Shown piece by piece: positions 1 to 6,157 of a stretch of DNA of 8,990 nt; the first letter of the stretch is position 1; each line of letters begins with the position of its first letter. The position numbers and the translations under genes are program-made. The DNA lies in assembly GCA_051008735.1 (NCBI GenBank), contig JBPCXH010000117.1:1-8990 (forward strand), in the 5' to 3' direction. Below the pieces are notes generated by a model that was not told the DNA's origin, did no database searches, and worked only from the letters and a program-made list of their open reading frames with translations. This DNA comes from J054 sp051008735. Its GTDB lineage: Bacteria; Pseudomonadota; Gammaproteobacteria; Steroidobacterales; GCA-2729495.

Positions 1-206
1 ATGTGCTCGAGGCAAAAATCCTGTCCGTTGATACCGAACACGAGTCAGCCTATGCAGACGTTCTACTGGATATGGATGGCCACCATTTGCGTGCCCGGGT
101 TACGCGGGCCTCAGCCAGCGAGCTTGCGCTGAGCGCCGGGCAGCCGGTCTTCGCGCTGGTGAAAAGCATCGCCCTGGATGGACGACCCATCGCAGGCGAA
201 ATCTGA
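1..206 (+). CDS. modC: ModC-like molybdate ABC transporter ATP-binding protein, C-terminal end (partial)
   Basis: Only the last 67 or so residues are present. The reading frame enters from the left edge (first whole codon at base 3) and stops with TGA at 204-206. The visible part resembles the C-terminal TOBE (molybdate-binding) domain of ModC, the cytoplasmic ATPase that powers ModAB molybdate uptake. It has a small beta-strand pattern, then an ARVTR segment, an ELALSAGQPVFALVKSIALD stretch typical of ModC ends, and a short polar tail. The ATPase core with Walker motifs lies outside the window, so the assignment rests on the tail alone. The GTG at base 3 is read as an internal valine, not a start. 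A lipoprotein gene begins 22 bases downstream on the same strand and may be co-transcribed. A related TOBE-containing ABC ATPase is the main alternative. Confidence 0.72.
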   Translation, partial: VLEAKILSVDTEHESAYADVLLDMDGHHLRARVTRASASELALSAGQPVFALVKSIALDGRPIAGEI

Positions 207-228
207 CCTTAGGCATTACAATGCTCGT

Positions 229-669
229 ATGGCAATACAAAACAGATTTATCCCGCTACTGGCCTGCCTGCTCATAAGCTGCGCCAGTGAACCGGAGGCG
301 CCGACCTCTCTTTCCCTGGCCGGCACTCAATGGCTGGCCGAGGATATTGGTGGCCGTGGGGTCATGGATATGGCCCAGTCCACCGTTCGCTTCGACCAGG
401 AAGGACGAGCCGCGGGCAACGGCGGCTGCAACCGCTACTTTGGTGAATACACCCTCGTGGACAGCAGCCTGCGCTTTGGCACCATCGGCAGTACGCGAAT
501 GGCCTGCCCGGAAGCCCTGATGAACCAGGAACAGGATTTTTTCGCCGCCCTGGAAGCCACCCGCAGCTATCGTCTGGACGCTCTCACAGACCTGCTCTTT
601 TTTATAGATGAAAAAGGCACAGACGTGCTGCGCTTCAGCCGGCAAAAAGCGGCCGCAAGTTTCGAATAA
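229..669 (+). CDS. META/HslJ-like domain outer-membrane lipoprotein
   Basis: A 146-residue protein. The ATG at 229 is chosen because it places a lipoprotein signal at the N-terminus: positive residue R6, hydrophobic segment 7-16, and lipobox L15-I16-S17-C18. The residue after the Cys is Ala, not Asp, which favours outer-membrane sorting. An in-frame ATG at 178 lies inside the upstream modC-like gene and would bury the signal. Residues about 30-140 form a META domain, seen in HslJ and related envelope proteins. It carries the hallmark GNGGCNRYFGEY and a later STRMAC motif, with the two Cys placed as in the family. META-domain proteins are linked to heat-shock or antibiotic tolerance (HslJ, novobiocin) but have no enzymatic role known to me. 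The gene sits 22 bases after the modC-like gene and converges on the hydrolase gene. Its ribosome-binding site is weak (AGG at 211-213, rather distant). Confidence 0.85.
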   Translation: MAIQNRFIPLLACLLISCASEPEAPTSLSLAGTQWLAEDIGGRGVMDMAQSTVRFDQEGRAAGNGGCNRYFGEYTLVDSSLRFGTIGSTRMACPEALMNQEQDFFAALEATRSYRLDALTDLLFFIDEKGTDVLRFSRQKAAASFE

Positions 670-688
670 GGGCTTGGCGCAAACGGCG

Positions 689-1882
689 CTAGCGGATACC
701 CGACTCTGCCGCGAGTTCATCCATACCGCGGATCAGAATATTTGGAATGCGCGTCTGATCCCAGGGCTCTGAGGGCCAGACCCGATTCGCCCGCACCACC
801 ACCAGGTCCAGGTGAGGAATCACCCAGACATGCTGGTAACCGTGACCCAGGAAGTGCACCACATCATCGCTGGCAAAAGCTTCCGAAGCCCACCAGGTCT
901 TTGGCGTGGGATTGCCGCCGCTCTGATCCAGCACGCCCCGCCAGATCTGATAGCCATAGCCGTCCCAGGTGGGGGCCGCTTGCACCATTTCGCGCACCCA
1001 GCCGGCCGGTAACAACTGCTCGTCACCCAGCCGGCCGTCATTGAGAATCAGCAGTCCAAGCTTGGCCCAGTCCACCGGACGAGACAGGATGCAGCAGGAC
1101 TTCATGACACTGCCACCCGGCGCCTCCAGGTACATGAAAGCCGGGCCCAGGTCCGCCGCGCGCCAGAGTCGTTCACCCACGAAATCCTGATAACTCTGTC
1201 CCGTCGCCCGCTCCAGCACCAGGCCAAGGAGATTGTTTTCATTGTTGTTGTAATCGAAACGGGTGCCCGGGGCATCCACCAGCTCAAGCTTGAGAATCGG
1301 GCCGTCGAAATCCGTACCAAAATGTTGCCAGACACCCCGGGACCAGGGCACCGGCCGATAGTCCGCTGAGATTTGCGCAAGGCCGCCCGACATCTGCAAC
1401 AGATTGCGGACGGTGATTTCGCCGCGCGGGTCATCGCGCCACTCGTTGATGTATTGGCTAATCGGCGTGTCGACGGATTCAATACTGCCGTCTGCCAGGG
1501 CAATACCCACCGCCATGGCCAATACAGTTTTGGACATGGACTGGGGATTGAACAGCGACTCCCGGTCGTAACCGGGCCAGTAACGTTCCAGCTCTACTTT
1601 GCCCTTGCGCACCACAATAAGCGCCATGGAGTCCTGAGCTTCGGCATAGGCCTCAATCTCTGCCAGCAGCGAAACGGGGATTGATGGCTGGGCGGCCACA
1701 GGCAACCGTGAACCAGCGCCATGGGCCAGGGGATAGAGAGGCTCAAACCAATCCGGCGGCGCGGTGTGTGCATCGTAACCATTGAGCACAAAACTGCTGT
1801 AACGCTTCAGGAACAGCCACTCGCTGGCAGACCAAAGCAGCCCGGCCGCCAGCGCCACCATCACAATCCAGCGGAATTTCAT
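689..1882 (-). CDS. Serine hydrolase of the class C beta-lactamase/esterase fold, membrane-anchored or exported
   Basis: A 397-residue protein of the beta-lactamase-related family (COG1680; includes family VIII esterases, 6-aminohexanoate-dimer hydrolase and D-aminopeptidases). The catalytic S115-M-S-K118 gives the nucleophile and general base. Y211-N-N213 is the YxN motif. L345-G-H-G348 before strand VWVIPHLDLVVV takes the place of the KTG box. Residues 4-25 are hydrophobic after a basic start and form a signal peptide or N-terminal anchor, so the enzyme should act in the periplasm or envelope. The open frame extends to a GTG at 1921, but those 13 codons coincide with an intrinsic terminator hairpin, and the ATG at 1882 puts the signal segment at the N-terminus. 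The gene lies 75 bases downstream of the TonB-dependent receptor gene in the same direction. Motifs do not distinguish esterase, amidase or peptidase activity, and an antibiotic-resistance role is not implied. Confidence 0.88.
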   Translation of the reverse strand: MKFRWIVMVALAAGLLWSASEWLFLKRYSSFVLNGYDAHTAPPDWFEPLYPLAHGAGSRLPVAAQPSIPVSLLAEIEAYAEAQDSMALIVVRKGKVELERYWPGYDRESLFNPQSMSKTVLAMAVGIALADGSIESVDTPISQYINEWRDDPRGEITVRNLLQMSGGLAQISADYRPVPWSRGVWQHFGTDFDGPILKLELVDAPGTRFDYNNNENNLLGLVLERATGQSYQDFVGERLWRAADLGPAFMYLEAPGGSVMKSCCILSRPVDWAKLGLLILNDGRLGDEQLLPAGWVREMVQAAPTWDGYGYQIWRGVLDQSGGNPTPKTWWASEAFASDDVVHFLGHGYQHVWVIPHLDLVVVRANRVWPSEPWDQTRIPNILIRGMDELAAESGIR

Positions 1883-1900
1883 CGCACTAGTTAATCCGGT

Positions 1901-1939
1901 AAAAGAAAAGGGCGCGGCCACTTACGCAGCCGCGCCCTT
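1901..1939 (-). terminator. Intrinsic terminator after the TonB-dependent receptor gene
   Basis: A perfect 11-bp inverted repeat, AAGGGCGCGGC (1908-1918) and GCCGCGCCCTT (1929-1939), encloses a 10-base loop. Read on the minus strand, the GC-rich stem is followed by TTTTCTTTT (1909-1901), a proper U-rich tract. It starts 19 bases past the receptor stop codon. On the plus strand no T tract follows, so it works in one direction. It lies in the leader of the hydrolase gene, only 18 bases before that ATG. Confidence 0.88.
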
Positions 1940-1957
1940 GCATTATCGCTTGAGGGA

Positions 1958-4318
1958 TCAGATACCTCCGAAGCCCTTCTTGAAGCGAACCATCCAGGTG
2001 CGTGGCTCCTGGAGGTACTGGAAGCCCGCCAGGGTGGACACCACCTGGCGACGATCGGTGCAGTTACGGCACTCGGCGACGACGGACCAGTCGCTGTCGG
2101 TGTTGTTCAGCGCTACTGACCCGGTAAATACCGTGTAGTCACTCACCGTAGACTCGGGTCCCCCGCTGGTACCCACATTGTGGTCATCGACGATGTAGAC
2201 ATAGCCGCCGGGAATCAATTCGTACGGCCCGCCCAGATCGAAGAGATAGTTTGCGCCCAGATTGACGGTCCAGTCCGGTGCACGCGTCGGATCGGCAATC
2301 TGGCCGTTCTCATTCACGATACCGTTCGCGCAATTGTTGGCAGGATCAATGCCAGCAATACAATCAGCCTGCTGCTGCTTGATGCTTGAGTCGATGTTTT
2401 CGTAGGAAGCATCCTGCAGACCAATGTTGGCAAACAGCGTCAGCTCATCGACGGGCACATAAACAAGCTCGACTTCCAGGCCCTTGTTCTCCAGGTCGGA
2501 GAAGTTACCCGTAATAAACTCGATACCGCCTGTGGCTGTGGCCCGACCTGAAGGCAACTGAAAATCTTCCACATCAGAATAAAAGGCTGTGATATTGGCC
2601 CGCAGACGATTGTCCAGCCATTCAGACTTCATGCCCAACTCATAGGACCAGACCTCTTCCTTGCCAAAATCAAGCAAGGTATCGGGCGTGGTGCCCCGCG
2701 CATTCCAGCCGCCTGACTTGAAGCCCTTCGTGGCCGAGGCATAAAAACTCACATCGTCGTTGGCCAGAAACTGCACGGCCAAACGCGGTGTCCAGACTTC
2801 TTCGTCGTTATTCTTCGGAATACCATTCAAAGCCAGATTAACTGTGGCCAGATCTTCATCATCGACACCATCGCCGTTCACGTCCGTGACCGGCGGGACG
2901 GTGGGATTGTTATCCCGAATACGGATCTGCTTTTCTTCATCCGTATACCGAACACCGGCTGTGAGAATCCACTGGTCCGTTACCGAGAAATCAGCCTGCA
3001 CATAAGCGGCGGTCGATTCCGTGTCGTTCTGCAGTACGCGGTCAGCAATGTTCGCCGGTGCACCGACGTCGAAAATGTCGCCAAAGTCTGTGTTGTTATC
3101 TTCATCCAGGTAAAAAAGACCGGCCACATACTGGATCTGGTCACCGATGTTCGAGACCCATTTAATTTCCTGGGTCAGCTGCTTGTGCTTGCTGTCATTC
3201 GAGATAGTGAATGCGCCCCAGGGAGCGACATCACCGGGAATAGGCGGTGCAGTCTGCCCGGCGCAAAAACCCCGGTTATCACAAAAGTCCAGGGCAAAAT
3301 TCTGATCCATGTCACGCCAGCCCGTGATGAAGGACACGGTGCCTGCATCACCAATAGACCAGTCAAGAACTGAAGTAACGTTGCTTGACTCGATTTTATT
3401 GCCAAGCTTGTTGCCCTGCTTCTTGTTGGCCATCAGACCAACCAGATTGCTCTCCGTCCGGCTAAGCCCGGTATTCGCAAACCGGTTGCCGTTCTGCCTG
3501 AAGTTCCACAAATTAGCCCGGTCGTCTTCAATATGATCGAAAGCCAGGTCCCAGCTGATATTGTCGGTGATATCCCACAGAGCTGCGGCACGCACACCGA
3601 AATTTTTGGTCTGGTTAATATCCTTGTCCGACTTGGTGAAGCCCGGACGAGTGATGCTACCCACGTTGGTATTCTTCACCCAGCCATCATCCTGCTGGTA
3701 GTAACCGGAAAACTTGGTCTTGATGTTTTCGGTAATCGGCACGTCGATGCTGCCGCGACCCTGGTAACGGCTGTGCTCGCCGGCACCCACCTCCAGGAAG
3801 CCACCCAGGGTATCGCCGGGTTTCCTCATGATCACCCGGACCGCGCCACCCGTGGTATTTCGACCAAACAAGGTGCCCTGTGGGCCGCGAGCCACCTCAA
3901 TGCGGTCCACATCAAACAAGGTGAAATTGTTGGCGTTCTGACGGGTGACATAGATGTCATCCACGTAGGAGCCGACGGGCGGGTCAAAGGTCGCGATGGA
4001 CTCCGTATTGTTCAGCGCACGCAGCGAGTAGGTATTCGCTGTACCCAGACCGGTGTTGTTATGCCCGATCATATTGGGCACCAGCTTGGTGACGTCGAGG
4101 GTTTCTTCGACGGATAATCTTTCCAGCTGATCGGCATTCAAGGCCGTGATTGCGATCGGTGTCTCTTGCGCCTGCTCCTCGCGGCGCTGAGTCGTAACGG
4201 TGATGTCATCCATCATCACGTTCTGAGCCAATGCGTTTGGAGCGGGCAACGCACCAACTCCAGACCCAATTACGAAAATAAGGAAAACGCGCAGCATGCG
4301 TGCACTAGAACTGGACAT
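1958..4318 (-). CDS. TonB-dependent outer-membrane receptor (substrate unknown)
   Basis: A 786-residue outer-membrane beta-barrel transporter that would take up a ligand using TonB-ExbBD energy. Signal peptide: residues 1-32, hydrophobic core 9-23, predicted cleavage near ALAQ. DDITVTT (37-43) is a likely TonB box. The plug domain runs from about 44 to 165 and contains RGPQGTLFGRNTTGG (144-158), a hallmark of this family. The barrel fills the rest, with late strands such as LFANIGLQDASYENI and the final segment RTWMVRFKKGF followed by GGI. Three close Cys pairs (346/352, 653/663, 750/753) and a calcium-loop-like DVNGDGVDDEDL (479-490) stand out. The ATG at 4318 is chosen because it gives a normal signal peptide and follows a G-rich ribosome-binding position; TTG 4345 and GTG 4342 are in frame but would add residues before the signal. 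No neighbour names the ligand. The style fits the large CirA/FecA-like 'iron complex' receptor group, many of which do not carry iron. Confidence 0.95.
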   Translation of the reverse strand: MSSSSARMLRVFLIFVIGSGVGALPAPNALAQNVMMDDITVTTQRREEQAQETPIAITALNADQLERLSVEETLDVTKLVPNMIGHNNTGLGTANTYSLRALNNTESIATFDPPVGSYVDDIYVTRQNANNFTLFDVDRIEVARGPQGTLFGRNTTGGAVRVIMRKPGDTLGGFLEVGAGEHSRYQGRGSIDVPITENIKTKFSGYYQQDDGWVKNTNVGSITRPGFTKSDKDINQTKNFGVRAAALWDITDNISWDLAFDHIEDDRANLWNFRQNGNRFANTGLSRTESNLVGLMANKKQGNKLGNKIESSNVTSVLDWSIGDAGTVSFITGWRDMDQNFALDFCDNRGFCAGQTAPPIPGDVAPWGAFTISNDSKHKQLTQEIKWVSNIGDQIQYVAGLFYLDEDNNTDFGDIFDVGAPANIADRVLQNDTESTAAYVQADFSVTDQWILTAGVRYTDEEKQIRIRDNNPTVPPVTDVNGDGVDDEDLATVNLALNGIPKNNDEEVWTPRLAVQFLANDDVSFYASATKGFKSGGWNARGTTPDTLLDFGKEEVWSYELGMKSEWLDNRLRANITAFYSDVEDFQLPSGRATATGGIEFITGNFSDLENKGLEVELVYVPVDELTLFANIGLQDASYENIDSSIKQQQADCIAGIDPANNCANGIVNENGQIADPTRAPDWTVNLGANYLFDLGGPYELIPGGYVYIVDDHNVGTSGGPESTVSDYTVFTGSVALNNTDSDWSVVAECRNCTDRRQVVSTLAGFQYLQEPRTWMVRFKKGFGGI

Positions 4319-4326
4319 ATCGGTAA

Positions 4327-4333
4327 CCCCCCC
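4327..4333 (-). promoter_or_regulatory. G-tract ribosome-binding site of the receptor gene
   Basis: On the minus strand, seven consecutive G residues sit 8 bases before the ATG at 4318. Five of them can pair with the CCUCC of the 16S rRNA tail with one G-U wobble, at normal Shine-Dalgarno spacing. No other purine-rich stretch is close enough, which supports this start over the in-frame TTG and GTG upstream. A homopolymer used as the ribosome-binding site is unusual. Confidence 0.55.
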
Positions 4334-4349
4334 GATTAGCACCAACGTA

Positions 4350-4381
4350 TAAAGTTCCGTCCAGACCGATACGAAACTTTA
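4350..4381. promoter_or_regulatory. Imperfect inverted repeat upstream of the receptor gene (possible operator)
   Basis: TAAAGTTCCG (4350-4359) and CGAAACTTTA (4372-4381) are arms of a 32-base inverted repeat with 9 of 10 positions complementary and a 12-base spacer. It ends 32 bases before the receptor start, inside the 182-base intergenic region, where a promoter should be. A TATACG hexamer on the minus strand (4351-4346) overlaps one edge as a weak -10 candidate, but I find no convincing -35 box. The geometry suits a dimeric regulator, though an RNA hairpin in the leader is equally possible. It does not look like a Fur box to me. Confidence 0.4.
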
Positions 4382-4385
4382 ACCA

Positions 4386-4426
4386 AGCGTTGAAGATAGA
4401 CTTCTTTGTTTCGGAAATCCAACGCT
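4386..4426. repeat. Spaced inverted repeat in the receptor upstream region
   Basis: AGCGTTG (4386-4392) and CAACGCT (4420-4426) are perfectly complementary 7-base arms, 27 bases apart. A smaller hairpin, GAAG (4392-4395) with CTTC (4401-4404), lies between them. The pair is just upstream of the 4350-4381 repeat. A regulator-binding region is possible, but short arms this far apart can occur by chance. Confidence 0.25.
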
Positions 4427-4460
4427 ATCGGGCGCCTGACTCGCCAGTGTCTTAACAGTG

Positions 4461-4487
4461 GGCAGCCGCCCTTGTAGCGGCCGTGCC
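4461..4487 (-). terminator. Weak hairpin after the AAA+ ATPase gene
   Basis: GGCAGCCGC (4461-4469) pairs with GCGGC (4477-4481) and TGCC (4484-4487), leaving a 2-base bulge and a 7-base loop. It begins 13 bases past the ATPase stop codon on the minus strand. No U-rich tract follows, so it is at best a poor intrinsic terminator or an RNA 3' end. Read-through into the receptor gene is therefore possible. Confidence 0.3.
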
Positions 4488-4500
4488 ACAAACAACGCAA

Positions 4501-5994
4501 TCAGGCAGCAGGGACGCAGCGGCCGTCGGCCCACGCGCGCAATGCGGCCACACGCTCCGCCATCACCACGGACAGGGGCCGGGTGCGCAGGAATTCCGCC
4601 AGCAAATGCCCGGTCGCCAGGGAGTCGCCGGCGGCGTGGGCTGCATACCAGCCGGCCACCACGCCCTGCTCCAGTTCTGCCCCGGAAAAGCCGTCGCTGG
4701 CCTGTGCCAGTTTTTCCAGATCAAAGCTTTTAGGCTCCATTTCACGCCTTTTTATATGTATTTCGAGGATTTTCTTCCGGGTTGGCTTGTCAGGCAAATC
4801 CACAAAAAACAGCTCGTCGAAGCGGCCCTTGCGGACCAGCTCGGGCGGCAGGCGACTGACCTCGTTGGCGGTGGCCACCACGAACACGCCACCCTGCTGC
4901 TCTGCCAGCCAGGTCAGAAAGCTTCCCAGTACGCGCCGGGATGTCCCACTGTCGCTGTCGCCCGTGGCCAGTCCTTTTTCGATTTCGTCAATCCACAGCA
5001 CACAGGGCGCCATCAGTTCTGCCTGCTTTAACGCCTCTCGCAGCCGCCGCTCGGTTTCGCCGTGGTACTTGTCGTACAGCACGGCAAAGTCCAGGCGCAA
5101 CAGCGGTCGACCCAGTACCCCGGCAGTCGCCCGGGCGGCCAGACTTTTGCCGCAGCCTTGCACCCCGGCCAGCAGCAGGCCCCGCGGCGGATCCAGACCA
5201 GGCGGTGGCTCGGCCAGAACTTTGTGTCGTTGCTCCAGCCAGGCCTTTAATTCTGTCAGTCCGCCGACATCCGCAAACCGCGCAAGATCGTATTCAAAAC
5301 TTAGTAAGCCGCCCCGATTCAATAATTCGTACTTTGCCTGGGTAACTTCAGGCAAGTCGCTGGCCGTGATCGCTCCGTCATCATGGATGGCCGCTCGGGC
5401 CAGCCGCTCCACGCCGTCGCGATCCAGGCCGGACAGGTTACGGATCAACAGGTTGAGAGCCTCAGGATTCGCCTTAACACGTCCGGGGTGCTGCTCGCCC
5501 CAGTCCCGGGCGACGGCGCTGACGATCTCCCGGCGCTGCTCTTCATTGGGCAGGCTTAAAATCAGACGAGCCGCCAGGGGCTGCAGTTCGGCCGGCAAGT
5601 CCAAAGCATGGCTGACCAACACCAGGGTGCGGCGGTGCTCGCGGGACGCCACGGCAATGTCCTTCAGTAATCGCACATTGACCGGGTCATTAAGATACGG
5701 ATGAAAATCCAGCAAGACATAGACGCCGGGTTCTTTCACGCTGCGAATGTGACGCAAAACCTGATCCGGCGGCGCGTTGTGCAACTGCGGTGCCAAGTCG
5801 ACATCCAGGCGCTGCAATCCCTCGGTGACAGTCCAGCGAAACAGGCGTCGATAATCAGCCGGGTTGCCGCGGGCCACCACCTCGGTAATTAACTCCAGAA
5901 AACGGGACTCATCGTGCGTCTCCGCAACCACAACAGGCACACGCGAGGCGAGGATAACGGCAAGATCCTGGCGACTGTCCACGGCAAAGCCCAA
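4501..5994 (-). CDS. Ycf46-like AAA+ ATPase
   Basis: A protein of about 497 residues, the usual length of the Ycf46 family (COG0464). The N-terminal half (1-230) is a degenerate AAA-like region without a P-loop, including LLDFHPYLNDP (94-104) typical of the family. The second half is a full AAA module: Walker A GVQGCGKS (277-284), Walker B LWIDE (333-337), sensor-1 N377, arginine fingers R388 and R391 in VRKGRFDE, and the GFSGAE turn (435-440) that starts the small helical domain. No membrane segment is seen, so it is cytosolic. Ycf46 occurs in plastids and cyanobacteria, where it has been tied to inorganic-carbon use; its role in other bacteria is unclear. The longest frame starts with TTG at 5994. 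GTG at 5982 is an equally plausible start, and neither has a strong ribosome-binding site. It is divergent from the dioxygenase gene. Remodelling ATPase activity is inferred from the fold. Confidence 0.88.
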   Translation of the reverse strand: MGFAVDSRQDLAVILASRVPVVVAETHDESRFLELITEVVARGNPADYRRLFRWTVTEGLQRLDVDLAPQLHNAPPDQVLRHIRSVKEPGVYVLLDFHPYLNDPVNVRLLKDIAVASREHRRTLVLVSHALDLPAELQPLAARLILSLPNEEQRREIVSAVARDWGEQHPGRVKANPEALNLLIRNLSGLDRDGVERLARAAIHDDGAITASDLPEVTQAKYELLNRGGLLSFEYDLARFADVGGLTELKAWLEQRHKVLAEPPPGLDPPRGLLLAGVQGCGKSLAARATAGVLGRPLLRLDFAVLYDKYHGETERRLREALKQAELMAPCVLWIDEIEKGLATGDSDSGTSRRVLGSFLTWLAEQQGGVFVVATANEVSRLPPELVRKGRFDELFFVDLPDKPTRKKILEIHIKRREMEPKSFDLEKLAQASDGFSGAELEQGVVAGWYAAHAAGDSLATGHLLAEFLRTRPLSVVMAERVAALRAWADGRCVPAA

Positions 5995-6064
5995 GCTTAA
6001 TGACCAGCGCCGGACGCTACCACAGGCCGCACGCTCTTATCAGTTCCGAAGTCCCAGGCCAACA

Positions 6065-6100
6065 CCCATGTCCGCTGAGCGCCCATGGGAAAATATCCCA
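6065..6100. promoter_or_regulatory. Palindromic elements in the ATPase/dioxygenase divergent promoter region
   Basis: Within the 163-base gap between the two divergent genes, TGGGA-AAATA-TCCCA (6086-6100) is a 15-base palindrome with an AT centre. CCCATG (6065-6070) is also complementary to CATGGG (6084-6089). AT-centred short palindromes like this are common operator shapes, and the location could let one regulator control both genes. No named regulator can be assigned. Confidence 0.35.
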
Positions 6101-6126
6101 ATACCCGCTAACGCCCCGGGTGCGCT

Positions 6127-6132
6127 TAGAAT
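6127..6132 (+). promoter_or_regulatory. Possible -10 box of the dioxygenase gene
   Basis: TAGAAT matches the sigma-70 -10 consensus at five of six positions and would place the transcript start near 6139, leaving a short leader with the ribosome-binding site. No recognisable -35 element lies 16-18 bases upstream. If the box is real, the promoter probably needs an activator. Confidence 0.25.
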
Positions 6133-6146
6133 GGCTAAAGAATAAC

Positions 6147-6150
6147 GAGG
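6147..6150 (+). promoter_or_regulatory. Ribosome-binding site of the dioxygenase gene
   Basis: GAGG with a 7-base gap to the ATG at 6158 is a good Shine-Dalgarno match at standard spacing and fixes that start. Confidence 0.7.
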
Positions 6151-6157
6151 CCACGCT

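Noticed and set aside
178..228. Longer form of the lipoprotein starting at ATG 178
   Set aside because: The start overlaps the modC-like gene by 29 bases and would put 17 polar residues before the lipoprotein signal, spoiling export.
670..688. Possible bidirectional terminator between the converging lipoprotein and hydrolase genes
   Set aside because: Only a 4-bp GCGC stem can form and no T tract follows on either strand.
256..720. A long open minus-strand frame across the META lipoprotein gene
   Set aside because: It is antisense to a well-supported gene, shows no recognisable motif, and overlaps the end of the hydrolase gene. It is a by-product of GC-rich codon structure.
1883..1921. N-terminal extension of the hydrolase to a GTG at 1921
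   Set aside because: These codons are part of the receptor's terminator hairpin, and the extension would push the signal segment inward. The ATG at 1882 fits better.
3533..4117. Plus-strand open frame opposite the receptor plug region
   Set aside because: It mirrors conserved receptor codons on the other strand, and no ribosome-binding site or family motif was seen.
4583..5704. A 373-codon open frame on the plus strand opposite the AAA+ ATPase gene
   Set aside because: Its translation is rich in Ser, Arg and Pro with no domain pattern, and it is fully antisense to a gene with all AAA motifs intact.
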